Assembly (NCBI GenBank): GCA_049589355.1
Contig: JBAWAP010000246.1
Location: 1 to 16,817 of the forward strand
Length of the DNA: 16,817 nt
Source of the DNA: JBAWAP01 sp049589355
Lineage (GTDB): Bacteria > Chloroflexota > Anaerolineae > VGOG01
Direction of reading: 5' to 3'
The notes under the pieces were generated by a model. That model was not told the origin of the DNA. It did no database searches and saw only the letters and a list, made by a program, of their open reading frames with translations. Positions 1 through 6,652 of the stretch are shown here, piece after piece; positions within the stretch are counted from its first letter, which is position 1; every line of letters starts with the position of its first letter. The translations under genes and the position numbers were made by a program.

Positions 1-2
1 GC

Positions 3-806
3 CTTCAGGATTTGCAACTGTTAATCGCTATCGGCAACCAAATCGGTGTAGCTGTCGAGAACGCCCAGCTTTATGAAGAGATCAGAGAGTATGCCCAGAC
101 ACTAGAACAAAGGGTTGAGGAAAGAACCAGAGAGATTCAAGACAGGACTCATGCCTTGGCGGTGGCAGAGGAGAGGAACCGCCTAGCCAGGGAACTGCAC
201 GATTCCGTGACTCAATATCTCTTCAGCATCGTGCTCAACGCTAATGCGGCGGGCACTCTCTTGGAGAAAGATCAACAGCAGGCTTGGGAGCAAATCCAAG
301 TGGTACAAGAAATCGCCCAAAATGCGTTGGGAGAGATGCGTTCCCTCATCTTCGAGTTGCGGCCCGCAATGTTGGAAGAGAAGGGGTTGCCCTACGTCCT
401 GGCCCTGTATATAGATTCAATCAAGAGAAAGGAGGGCCTCGATGTCATCCTTCATGTAGATGGCGAACGACGGCTCCCTGGTGAGCTAGAGCAAGGCCTG
501 TATCGCATTGCTCAGGAGGCCCTGTTTAACGTTGTCAAACACGCCATGGCCAAAACCGTGACTGTAGACCTTGAGATAAGACCTGATTATGTTTCTTTGA
601 GCGTGGAGGATGACGGGGTGGGCTTTGATCCCTCCTCCCCACCAGGCAAAGGGATAACGCTGGGTCTGACCAGCATGAGGGAGAGGGCTAAGTTGCTGGG
701 AGGCGAATTTGAGATCCAATCTCAGCCTGGCCAGGGAACACGGGTAAGCGTGCAAATACCCCTTGAGGAGAATGGGAATGGATGGGATCAGTGTTCTGAT
801 CGTTGA
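3..806 (+). CDS. NarL-family sensor histidine kinase, 3' part
   Basis: The reading frame is open at the left edge, so the gene is 5'-truncated by the window. The first roughly 25 residues (LQLLIAIGNQIGVAVENAQLYEE) match the end of a GAF domain. A coiled-coil linker (EYAQTLEQRVEERTREIQ) follows. Next is a HisKA_3 dimerisation/phosphoacceptor segment with ERNRLARELHDSVTQ, whose His codon is at 198-200. The end is an HATPase_c domain with an N-box (EALFNVVKHA), a G1 box (DDGVGFD) and GLTSMRERAKLLGG. This is the class that autophosphorylates and passes phosphate to LuxR-type regulators, and the next gene is such a regulator. The missing N-terminus would hold the sensor part, so the signal cannot be named. 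No transmembrane segment is present in the visible part. Confidence 0.93.
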   Translation, partial: LQDLQLLIAIGNQIGVAVENAQLYEEIREYAQTLEQRVEERTREIQDRTHALAVAEERNRLARELHDSVTQYLFSIVLNANAAGTLLEKDQQQAWEQIQVVQEIAQNALGEMRSLIFELRPAMLEEKGLPYVLALYIDSIKRKEGLDVILHVDGERRLPGELEQGLYRIAQEALFNVVKHAMAKTVTVDLEIRPDYVSLSVEDDGVGFDPSSPPGKGITLGLTSMRERAKLLGGEFEIQSQPGQGTRVSVQIPLEENGNGWDQCSDR

Positions 807-1422
807 TGATCACCCTGTGGTGCGGCAGGGATTGCGAGTTTTCCTTAAGCTGCAGGAAACGATCGATTTGGTAGGCGAGGCCGCTGACGGGGCAGAGGGA
901 ATGGCCAAGGTGCGAGAACTCTCCCCCGACGTGGTATTAATGGACCTAGTGATGCCAGGGCTAGATGGTGTCGCCGCCATACGTGAGATCAGGAAGATAA
1001 GCCCGAAAACCCAAGTGCTTGTCTTGACCAGCTTTGCCGATGATGAGAGGGTCTTCTCGTCCATAGAAGCTGGCGCCCTGGGATACTTGATGAAGGATGC
1101 TTCCCCTCAAGATGTGATTCAGGCCATCCAGGACGTGTCCGAGGGAAAACCCGTCCTTCACCCCGAGATCGCCAAGAAACTGATGCGTGAAGTCTCCTCT
1201 GCACGTGAGGAACCTCCGGTGGAGAGACTCACTCCGCGCGAGAGAGAGGTGTTAACGCTCATCGTCAAGGGATATAGCAACCAAGAGATCGCTCGTGAAC
1301 TGGGAATTAGCGAGAAGACCGTCAAGACCCATATCAGTACCATCTTAAGCAAGCTGCACTTGGCAGATCGTACTCAGGCAGCCGTGTATGCCCTACGTGA
1401 GGGCTTAGTGAAGCTGGAATAG
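778..1422 (+). CDS. LuxR/NarL-type response regulator
   Basis: The protein has 214 residues. The N-terminal receiver carries D10, D11, phosphoacceptor D56 (VVLMDLVMPG), T84 and K106. The C-terminal LuxR HTH (about 148-210) contains LTPREREVLTLIVKGYSNQEIA and SEKTVKTHISTILSKL. I choose the ATG at 778 because GAGGAG at 765-770 lies 7 nt upstream; the frame could extend to a TTG at 763, and an ATG at 772 sits too close to that RBS. The start overlaps the kinase gene by 29 nt, indicating translational coupling and a kinase/regulator pair. The role is phosphorylation-dependent transcription control; targets cannot be inferred from the window. Confidence 0.95.
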   Translation: MDGISVLIVDDHPVVRQGLRVFLKLQETIDLVGEAADGAEGMAKVRELSPDVVLMDLVMPGLDGVAAIREIRKISPKTQVLVLTSFADDERVFSSIEAGALGYLMKDASPQDVIQAIQDVSEGKPVLHPEIAKKLMREVSSAREEPPVERLTPREREVLTLIVKGYSNQEIARELGISEKTVKTHISTILSKLHLADRTQAAVYALREGLVKLE

Positions 1423-1445
1423 TCTACATCTCCCGACCTAATCCC

Positions 1446-1476
1446 AAAGACCGACGTACAGTCGGTCTTTTTTATT
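1446..1476 (+). terminator. Intrinsic terminator after the two-component operon
   Basis: A perfect 10-bp stem AAAGACCGAC (1446-1455) / GTCGGTCTTT (1461-1470), with loop GTACA, runs into TTTATT. It lies 24 nt after the regulator stop codon and closes the kinase-regulator transcript. Confidence 0.9.
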
Positions 1477-1520
1477 ATGGGAAAATACATCTCCGTCCCG
1501 ATGCGTTGAGCTGCAATTGG

Positions 1521-1529
1521 TGATACAAT
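1521..1529 (+). promoter_or_regulatory. Possible extended -10 promoter of the receiver-zinc-ribbon gene
   Basis: TGATACAAT has the TGn extension and 5/6 matches to TATAAT. No good -35 is seen 17 bp upstream. The start codon is only 24 nt downstream, leaving room for little more than the RBS (AAGGAG at 1538-1543). Confidence 0.4.
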
Positions 1530-1552
1530 GTCTTTAGAAGGAGTGACCTGGA

Positions 1553-2122
1553 ATGAGCGATAAAGTGCGAGTGTTGATTGTGGACGAGATGGCCTTGGTG
1601 CTAGACGGCCTCAAAAGGGTCTTCGAGTTGACGGATGGCCTGGAGGTGGTGGGAACGGCTACCCATAGCTTGGAGGCAGTGGAGTTAGCCCGCAAGGTGT
1701 CTCCAGATGTCGTCCTTATGGACGTAGACATACCCCGCACGAACGAGGTTGAGGCAATCAACAGGATCCAACGGGAGGGTCTGGCCCACTCGGTAGTCAT
1801 CTTGAGCTTCTATGGAGATAGCAAAGCGCGATGGAAAGCTGGGCCTCTGGGCGCCGCAACCCTTGTCGAGAAGAACACACCCATCGCAGAGCTCGTCGAG
1901 ATTATCCGCGAAAGTGGAACGGCGGGCGCCGACGAGGGCGCTCCTGCTGAGGTTCCTTTCTGCCCCCGCTGTGCACTGGGAGACGTCCATGCACCTATGG
2001 AAGAGGCAGGCTATGTCAAAGGACATAAGGTTGTGGAGTGTCCCGAATGTGGCTACGTCATGCACCAAGACCCAGCGACAGATTGCCCTTCCCCCCAAAG
2101 CCTGGCATCGCGGACTATCTAG
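1553..2122 (+). CDS. Orphan receiver domain fused to a C-terminal zinc ribbon
   Basis: The protein has 189 residues and starts at an ATG 9 nt after AAGGAG. Residues 1-120 form a CheY-like receiver that keeps the acidic pair D11/E12, phosphoacceptor D57 (VVLMDVDIP), S85 and K107, so phosphorylation looks possible. There is no DNA-binding output domain. After an Ala/Gly/Glu-rich linker comes CPRC (137-140) and, 22 residues later, CPEC (163-166), followed by GYVMHQD: a four-cysteine zinc-ribbon pattern. The gene has its own RBS and lies beyond the terminator of the kinase/regulator pair, so it is probably a separate unit whose kinase may or may not be the neighbour. The function of this architecture is not known to me. 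The domain calls are firm; the role, perhaps protein-protein or nucleic-acid contact through the ribbon, is inference. Confidence 0.85.
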   Translation: MSDKVRVLIVDEMALVLDGLKRVFELTDGLEVVGTATHSLEAVELARKVSPDVVLMDVDIPRTNEVEAINRIQREGLAHSVVILSFYGDSKARWKAGPLGAATLVEKNTPIAELVEIIRESGTAGADEGAPAEVPFCPRCALGDVHAPMEEAGYVKGHKVVECPECGYVMHQDPATDCPSPQSLASRTI

Positions 2123-2218
2123 GTCCTCCCACGGAAGAATAGGTCGTCGGCTTTCGTTCTTATTCAACCATTTTGTGCTTATAGTGGGCTTGGATCAAAC
2201 TTGTTTCCATAAGTTGAC

Positions 2219-2325
2219 GTAGAGACCTCTCACCCCCGGACCGTGGATTGGCTCAGCTCATGCAGATGAGCGCATTCCCTGATGCAGATGGGGCACATCC
2301 TGGCCGGGGGGTGAGAGGTCTCTAC
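2219..2325. repeat. 107-bp inverted-repeat element (MITE-like or structured leader)
   Basis: The arms at 2219-2239 and 2304-2325 are about 21 bp long and complementary except for one extra G in the right arm. The interior holds GCTCAT-GCAG-ATGAGC (a perfect 6-bp hairpin, 2255-2270) and a repeated TGCAGATG. Just outside is a second small hairpin, CACGGT/ACCGTG (2328-2333 / 2339-2344). The element lies between the receiver-zinc-ribbon gene and gdhA. No ORF is seen in it. A very long perfect basal stem favours a miniature element; an RNA role in the gdhA leader is an alternative. Confidence 0.7.
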
Positions 2326-2394
2326 CACACGGTGGTGAACCGTGCTACTTTGAAACGCAAAACAAAGGCGTTTTATTGGTAACTGCTCAGCCCG

Positions 2395-2476
2395 TGTCAT
2401 TGCGAGGAGCGTTTTTTGCGACGAAGCAATCTCCTCCCTGCGGCTTGGGGATTGCTTCACTTCGCTCGCAATGACA
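2395..2476. repeat. Dispersed palindromic repeat, TGTCATTGCGAG family
   Basis: Perfect 12-bp terminal inverted repeats TGTCATTGCGAG (2395-2406) and CTCGCAATGACA (2465-2476) enclose internal arms GAAGCAATC (2423-2431) / GATTGCTTC (2450-2458). I recognise the TCATTGCGAG...GAAGCAATCTC pattern as a dispersed intergenic palindrome seen in many bacterial genomes; that is recall, not a search. It lies in the gdhA leader. Confidence 0.85.
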
Positions 2477-2507
2477 GCCTGAGTAGTCACTTTTATTGTT
2501 TCATACG

Positions 2508-2530
2508 AGCGCCTTTGGGCGCTTTTTGTT
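2508..2530 (+). terminator. Terminator-like hairpin directly upstream of the gdhA RBS
   Basis: AGCGCC (2508-2513), loop TTTG, GGCGCT (2518-2523), then TTTTGTTT. It ends 17 nt before the gdhA RBS. It either ends transcription arriving from upstream elements or serves as an attenuator in the gdhA leader. Confidence 0.6.
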
Positions 2531-2559
2531 TCCCAAAAACACAACCGGGGAGGTTAAAA

Positions 2560-3819
2560 ATGCAAGGAAATCCAATTAAGGAAAGCCCCTACGAGATGGC
2601 GCTGCGGCAGTTCGACAACGCCATCAAGCACCTCGAGCTCAAGCGCGGTATCATGGAGTACTTGCGCTATCCCAAGCGGGAGCTCACCGTCAATTTCCCC
2701 GTGAAGATGGATGATGGCTCGGTGAAGATCTTCACCGGCTACCGGGTGCATCACAACACTGTCTTGGGCCCTACCAAGGGCGGCATCCGTTATCATCCCG
2801 ATGTCACTCTAGATGAGATGCGGGCGCTGGCCATGTGGATGACCTGGAAGTGTGCTGTAGTGGGCCTACCCTACGGCGGAGCAAAAGGCGGCGTGGTCTG
2901 TAACCCCAAGGAACTGTCCCTCCAGGAGCTAGAGAACCTCACCCGTCGCTACGCGGCGGAAATCTCCATCCTGATGGGCCCGGAGAGCGATATTCCTGCC
3001 CCCGACGTTGGAACCAACCCCCAGGTAATGGCCTGGATCATGGATACCTACAGTATGCACAAAGGGTACTCCGTCCCTCCCGTGGTGACAGGCAAGCCCA
3101 TCAGCATCGGCGGTTCATTGGGAAGGTTGGAGGCCACGGGGCGGGGGGTAATGATTACCGCTCGCGAGGTGTGCAAACACCTGGGCATACCCATTGAGGG
3201 CGCTACTGCCGTCGTCCAGGGCTATGGCAATGTGGGAGCGGTCTCGGCCCATCTCCTGCACGACCAGCGCTGTAAGCTCATAGCCGTCAGTGACTCCAAA
3301 GGCGGCATTTATAACCCCAAGGGCTTCGACCCCCGCGACGTACTGCGCCACAAGCGGGATACCGGGTCGGTCGTCGGCTACCCAGATACGGAGACAATCA
3401 CCAACGAGGAACTCTTAGAGCTCCCTTGCGACATCCTAGTCCCCTCCGCACTGGAGAAGCAGATCACCGCGGACAACGCGGGTCGTATCCAGGCGAAGAT
3501 CATCGTGGAGGGGGCCAATGGACCCACCACCCCAGACGCCGATAGTATCTTGCAGGATAGGGGGATATTCATCGTGCCCGATATTTTAGCCAACGCTGGC
3601 GGGGTCATCGTATCTTACTTCGAGTGGGTGCAGGGCCTCCAATCCTTCTTCTGGAGCGAGGAGGAAATTAACCAGAAACTGGAGAGGATCATGACCAAGA
3701 GCTTCAAGGAAGTCCTGGAGGCCTCGAAGTTGAAAGGTGTTGATATGCGCACCGCCGCCATGGTGCGGGCCATCCTCGTGGTAGCCGAGGCCCTGGTCGT
3801 AAGGGGCATCTATCCCTAA
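2560..3819 (+). CDS. gdhA: Glutamate dehydrogenase (Glu/Leu/Phe/Val family)
   Basis: The protein has 419 residues, the normal length of the family. It interconverts glutamate with 2-oxoglutarate and ammonia using NAD(P), linking carbon and nitrogen metabolism in the cytoplasm. Visible motifs are PTKGGIRYHP (71-80) with K73, TWKCA (K97), the catalytic-lysine motif PYGGAKGG (K109), PAPDVGT (146-152), ATGRG (192-196), the Rossmann glycine motif VQGYGNVG (219-226), EGANGPTTP (317-325) and LANAGGVIVSYFEW (343-356). I start it at ATG 2560 because GGGGAGG (2547-2553) lies 6 nt upstream. The frame stays open to 2416, but that stretch translates the intergenic repeat and terminator. It is a single-gene unit with its own terminator downstream. 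The coenzyme preference cannot be settled by eye. Confidence 0.97.
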   Translation: MQGNPIKESPYEMALRQFDNAIKHLELKRGIMEYLRYPKRELTVNFPVKMDDGSVKIFTGYRVHHNTVLGPTKGGIRYHPDVTLDEMRALAMWMTWKCAVVGLPYGGAKGGVVCNPKELSLQELENLTRRYAAEISILMGPESDIPAPDVGTNPQVMAWIMDTYSMHKGYSVPPVVTGKPISIGGSLGRLEATGRGVMITAREVCKHLGIPIEGATAVVQGYGNVGAVSAHLLHDQRCKLIAVSDSKGGIYNPKGFDPRDVLRHKRDTGSVVGYPDTETITNEELLELPCDILVPSALEKQITADNAGRIQAKIIVEGANGPTTPDADSILQDRGIFIVPDILANAGGVIVSYFEWVQGLQSFFWSEEEINQKLERIMTKSFKEVLEASKLKGVDMRTAAMVRAILVVAEALVVRGIYP

Positions 3820-3830
3820 GTCAATCTTCC

Positions 3831-3929
3831 AGACCTCCGAGGTCTTACAGAGCAGCTTCGTTCAGTCAATAAGCCTGTAAAAGCAGCAATTTGGCCGCTG
3901 AAAAGCCATCCTCTAGACCTCGGAGGTCT
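3831..3929. repeat. 99-bp palindrome-ended element after gdhA
   Basis: The two ends are themselves 15-bp palindromes, AGACCTCCGAGGTCT (3831-3845) and AGACCTCGGAGGTCT (3915-3929), exact reverse complements of each other. The 69-bp interior has no ORF. The heptamers AGACCTC and GAGGTCT also lie in the arms of the 2219-2325 element on the other side of gdhA. Confidence 0.7.
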
Positions 3930-3940
3930 AACTGCGAGAC

Positions 3941-3979
3941 AGAACCCTCGCCAGTGGAAAGCCGGCGGGGGTTCTATTC
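3941..3979 (+). terminator. Probable gdhA terminator
   Basis: A 12-bp stem AGAACCCTCGCC (3941-3952) / GGCGGGGGTTCT (3964-3975) with one T-G wobble and an 11-nt loop, followed by a weak ATTCT tract. It directly precedes the promoter of the methyltransferase gene. Confidence 0.65.
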
Positions 3980-4008
3980 TTGACCAATAGGGCTGCATAG
4001 GATACAAT
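3980..4008 (+). promoter_or_regulatory. Promoter of the RNA methyltransferase gene, leaderless geometry
   Basis: TTGACC (3980-3985), 17-bp spacer, TACAAT (4003-4008); each box is 5/6 to the sigma-70 consensus. The ATG is at 4016, 8 nt after the -10 box, so transcription should begin on or next to the start codon. No Shine-Dalgarno sequence is present. An 11-bp direct repeat CAATAGGGCTG (3985-3995, 4005-4015) overlaps the promoter. Confidence 0.8.
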
Positions 4009-4015
4009 AGGGCTG

Positions 4016-5257
4016 ATGGGAAAACGGGTCGAGCTACGCTTAACCGATATGGCCCACGGCGGTGATGCCCTGGGGCGATGCGAGGGCAAGGTGATCTTCG
4101 TGCCCTACACCATACCGGGCGAGGAGGCTCTGGTAGAGATCGTCGAGGACAAGGGGAGCTACGCCCGAGCGCGGCTCGTCGAAGTCCTCTCCCCTTCGCC
4201 TCACCAGGTTGATCCCCCGTGTCCCCACTTCGGCCCTGGGAGGTGCGGCGGATGCCAGTGGCAGCACATCGCCTACCAGGCCCAAATGGAGTTCAAGGCC
4301 GCAGTGGTCGGCGATCAACTGGCCCGCCTCGGCCGCCTCCCCGATGTCCCGGTGAAGTCAACCATCCCCAGCGCCTCGCCCTGGCGCTACCGCAACCACG
4401 TCCAGTTCGCTGTTAGCGATGACGGACGGTTGGGCTTCGTAGCCACCGATGGCCGCCGAGTGGAGACCATCGAGGTATGCTACTTGCTGCATCCCCTCTT
4501 GGAGGAACTCTTCACTGCTCTCGATCTCGAGCTGCCGGGGCTGGTGCGGCTTTCCTTGCGAGTTGGCGTCAACACCGGCGATCAGATGATCATCTTCGAG
4601 ACCCATGACGACGAGCCGCCAGCCCTGGAGAGCGACCTGCCCGTCTCCTGTATCTTGCTTCTCTCCGATGGCACTCCCGTCAACCTGATCGGCAGCAATT
4701 ATATCACCGAGGAGGTAGCCGGGCGAAGATTCCGCATCTCAGCCACCAGCTTCTTTCAGGTCAACACCGCTGCTGCCGAGGAGTTGGTTCGCGTGGTCGG
4801 CGAGTACCTGGCCCCCGCAGGCGGCGAAATGCTTCTGGACGCCTACTGCGGCGTGGGGACCTTCGCCTTGAGCCTGGCTGACAAAGTAGGCCACGTGATC
4901 GGCATTGAGGAAGACGCAGGCGCTGTGGCGGATGCCCGCCTGAATGCTGCGGAGCTGGCCAACGTTGAGTTCATCGAGGGGAGCGTGGAAGCGCTTTTGC
5001 CCCAGTTGGATAGGCGGATTGACCTGGCCATGCTAGACCCGCCCCGCCAGGGGTGCAAGCCAGAGGCGCTGAGAGCCTTGATCGAGCTAGCCCCTCGCCG
5101 CATCGTCTACGTCTCCTGCGACCCAGCCACCCTGGCGCGGGATGCACGCAAACTGGTTGATGGTGGTTATCAATTAGTGGAGGTACAGCCTGTGGACATG
5201 TTTCCCCAGACTTATCACATCGAAAGCGTAGCTCTGTGGGAGAGGCCAACGGGCTAG
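4016..5257 (+). CDS. rlmD: 23S rRNA (uracil-5-)-methyltransferase, RlmD/TrmA family
   Basis: The protein has 413 residues. The N-terminus (1-58) is a TRAM RNA-binding domain. Cysteines C69, C77, C80 and C155 fit the 4Fe-4S cluster of RlmD/RumA-type enzymes, which distinguishes it from cluster-free TrmA. The SAM-dependent methyltransferase core has LLDAYCGVGTFAL (273-285), LDPPRQGC (340-347), the nucleophile C368 in VYVSCDPATLARD (364-376), and QPVDMFPQTYHIE with E403. It methylates C5 of a uridine in rRNA or tRNA using S-adenosylmethionine. The exact target base cannot be decided by sequence inspection, because Gram-positive-type RlmCD enzymes share these motifs; the symbol is a family label. 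It is a single gene with an apparently leaderless promoter. Confidence 0.93.
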   Translation: MGKRVELRLTDMAHGGDALGRCEGKVIFVPYTIPGEEALVEIVEDKGSYARARLVEVLSPSPHQVDPPCPHFGPGRCGGCQWQHIAYQAQMEFKAAVVGDQLARLGRLPDVPVKSTIPSASPWRYRNHVQFAVSDDGRLGFVATDGRRVETIEVCYLLHPLLEELFTALDLELPGLVRLSLRVGVNTGDQMIIFETHDDEPPALESDLPVSCILLLSDGTPVNLIGSNYITEEVAGRRFRISATSFFQVNTAAAEELVRVVGEYLAPAGGEMLLDAYCGVGTFALSLADKVGHVIGIEEDAGAVADARLNAAELANVEFIEGSVEALLPQLDRRIDLAMLDPPRQGCKPEALRALIELAPRRIVYVSCDPATLARDARKLVDGGYQLVEVQPVDMFPQTYHIESVALWERPTG

Positions 5258-5540
5258 CTTCTTCCTTCCTCTGGTTCCTCCCTTTGAGTCGCTCCTGAGC
5301 TAGTCTCGCTCGGTGGTCCCACCGAGGTCAAAGGGGTAATCGCTCGCATCAGGACGAGTGGGCACGAATCGCAGCCATAATCTCAGTAGTTCACAATTTG
5401 GCGAAAGATCCTGCCGGAACCACTGGCTAGGCTCTACCCTTGCAGAGGAGCCAGTTCCGTTCGGCACGAAGACTCGGGCGATCCATCAGCAACTACAGCG
5501 TAATGCCTGGCCTAGACTGTGGACTACTGAAATAGCGAAA
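5258..5540. other. Gene-free convergent spacer with strong predicted RNA folding
   Basis: No convincing ORF lies here. Two large foldable blocks are visible. In the first, CCTTTGA (5281-5287) pairs with TCAAAGG (5328-5334) around CTCGGTG-GTCC-CACCGAG (5309-5326). In the second, TGCCG (5412-5416) pairs with CGGCA (5462-5466) around GGAA/TTCC, CTGGCT/AGCCAG and CTCT/AGAG. Helices stacked like this suggest a transcribed structured RNA or a decayed element. I do not recognise it as RNase P RNA, tmRNA or 6S RNA, and no clear promoter was found. Confidence 0.4.
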
Positions 5541-5572
5541 CTGCCCAGGGCCTTTGGCCTTGGGCAGTCTGT
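5541..5572. terminator. Bidirectional terminator between rlmD and rsmA
   Basis: A 12-bp stem CTGCCCAGGGCC (5541-5552) / GGCCTTGGGCAG (5556-5567) with one G-T wobble and a TTT loop. On the + strand it continues TCTGTATT; on the - strand it continues TTTCG. It lies 2 nt beyond the rsmA stop codon and serves both convergent genes. Confidence 0.8.
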
Positions 5573-5573
5573 A

Positions 5574-6503
5574 TTATAGCCGCGTGAATTCTTTCTGAGA
5601 GATGCCCTGCACCTGTATCTCCTTCCAAACTTCGGCCCACTCCTCAATGCTCAAGGTCTGGGCTCGACGCTTGGGGTTGATGCCAGCCTTGCTCAGGGCT
5701 TGGGCTACCTCACTGGCCGGAAGGGCCAGCTCGGCCGATAGGGCGTTGCGAAGCTGCTTACGCCTTTGGGCGAAGCCAGCTCGCACTACCTCGAAGAAGC
5801 TGTCAGCATCATCCACTTCGACAACGGGAGGGCCGTCCAGATCAATGCGTATCACCGCCGAATCAACCTGAGGAGAGGGGTAAAAGGCACTGGCTTTGAT
5901 GCGAGCCACGATGCGAGGCCGCCCGTAGAACTGAACGCTCACGGCTAACAGACTCATGTCACCGGGCTCAGCGGTTATGCGCCGGGCCACCTCCAACTGG
6001 ACGGTCACCACCATCAGTTTTGGCCTAACCTTGGCTGTGAGGAGGTGGCGAAGGACGGCGGAGGTGATGTAATAAGGGAGGTTGGCGACGACTTTATAAG
6101 GGAGCAAGGGCCCTTCGACCCTTCGACTACGCTCAGGGCAGGCTGCGCTCAGGACAGGCGCAAGGGAGCAAGGCCCCTTCGTGTTTCTAATCAACTCGGC
6201 AAGGTCGAGTTGCAAAATGTCCCCCTGCACGATCTCGACGTTAGGGCAGTCGGCCAGGATTTGGGAGAGGACCTCGACCAGGCGCTGGTCCAGCTCAACG
6301 GCAACCACCCTCCCTGCCCTCTCGGCCAGGAGGCGGGTCAATGTGCCCAACCCCGGCCCGATCTCCAGGACGATGTCCTCGGGTCCCAATTCGGCTGCCT
6401 CAACGATGCGCTCTAATGCTCGCCGATCAACTAAGAAATTCTGGCCCAGGCTTTTGCTGGGCCGTATGTCAAGCTCCTTCAAAAGCCTCCGCACATCCGT
6501 CAT
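5574..6503 (-). CDS. rsmA: 16S rRNA dimethyladenosine transferase RsmA (KsgA) with an in-frame repeat insertion
   Basis: The protein has 309 residues, about 25-30 longer than usual. It dimethylates the two adjacent adenines of the 3' terminal helix of 16S rRNA late in 30S assembly. Motifs are PSKSLGQNFLVD (15-26), SAM motif I LEIGPGLGTLT (46-56), VVAVELD (66-72), QGDILQLDL (93-101), NLPYYI (141-146), FYPSPQVDSAVI (207-218) and FAQRRKQLRNAL (244-255). Residues about 107-134 do not belong to the family. They contain AACPERSRRVEG, the translation of a dispersed CCTGAGC/GTCGAAGG repeat, and lie between QGDILQLDL and the NLPYYI strand. The frame stays open, so the protein may still be made. The ATG at 6503 follows GCAGGACG. 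The YabE-like gene lies upstream on the same strand, a conserved pairing, but about 235 bp of repeats separates them. Confidence 0.95.
   Translation of the reverse strand: MTDVRRLLKELDIRPSKSLGQNFLVDRRALERIVEAAELGPEDIVLEIGPGLGTLTRLLAERAGRVVAVELDQRLVEVLSQILADCPNVEIVQGDILQLDLAELIRNTKGPCSLAPVLSAACPERSRRVEGPLLPYKVVANLPYYITSAVLRHLLTAKVRPKLMVVTVQLEVARRITAEPGDMSLLAVSVQFYGRPRIVARIKASAFYPSPQVDSAVIRIDLDGPPVVEVDDADSFFEVVRAGFAQRRKQLRNALSAELALPASEVAQALSKAGINPKRRAQTLSIEEWAEVWKEIQVQGISQKEFTRL
6098..6181. repeat. Dispersed repeat inserted in rsmA, flanked by a near-perfect 20-bp direct repeat
   Basis: AAGGGAGCAAGG plus CCCTTCG-like ends occur at 6098-6117 and 6162-6181 (19/20 identical, 64 bp apart). Between them lie two tandem copies of a repeat core: CTTCGACTACGCTCAGGGC (6121-6139) and CTGCGCTCAGGACAGG (6143-6158). 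Related cores lie at 6696-6715 and, inverted, at 11999-12020. The flanking duplication resembles a target-site or slippage duplication made at insertion. Confidence 0.8.
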
Positions 6504-6542
6504 CGTCCTGCTACCTCAGCGGTTGGACAGATTTGAGCGTTC

Positions 6543-6641
6543 AGGTGCCAGGCACTTTCGCCGAGGACTTCAAAATAAAAGCGCTTTCCAATCATCTTCT
6601 GGCTTTGGCCCATACAGCTTCTTCGGAAGTGCCTGGCACCT
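6543..6641. repeat. 99-bp inverted-repeat element upstream of rsmA
   Basis: Perfect 15-bp terminal inverted repeats AGGTGCCAGGCACTT (6543-6557) and AAGTGCCTGGCACCT (6627-6641). Each arm contains the palindrome GTGCC-A/T-GGCAC. The interior is non-coding. The form is that of a miniature non-autonomous element; no transposase is in the window. Confidence 0.8.
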
Positions 6642-6652
6642 CAGAACAAAAC

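Noticed and set aside
2326..2375. T-box-like sequence (GGTGGTGAACCGTG) in the gdhA leader
   Set aside because: The TGGT is not followed directly by ACC, no Stem I or specifier loop is seen, and T-boxes normally precede aminoacyl-tRNA or amino-acid genes.
2416..2559. N-terminal extension of GdhA from an upstream in-frame ATG
   Set aside because: This stretch translates a dispersed palindrome and a terminator; ATG 2560 has a strong RBS and gives the normal protein length.
5281..5334. T-box antiterminator on the - strand (CGGTGGGACCACCG)
   Set aside because: No gene lies downstream on that strand, and the sequence is explained by a simple perfect hairpin; kept only as part of the structured spacer.
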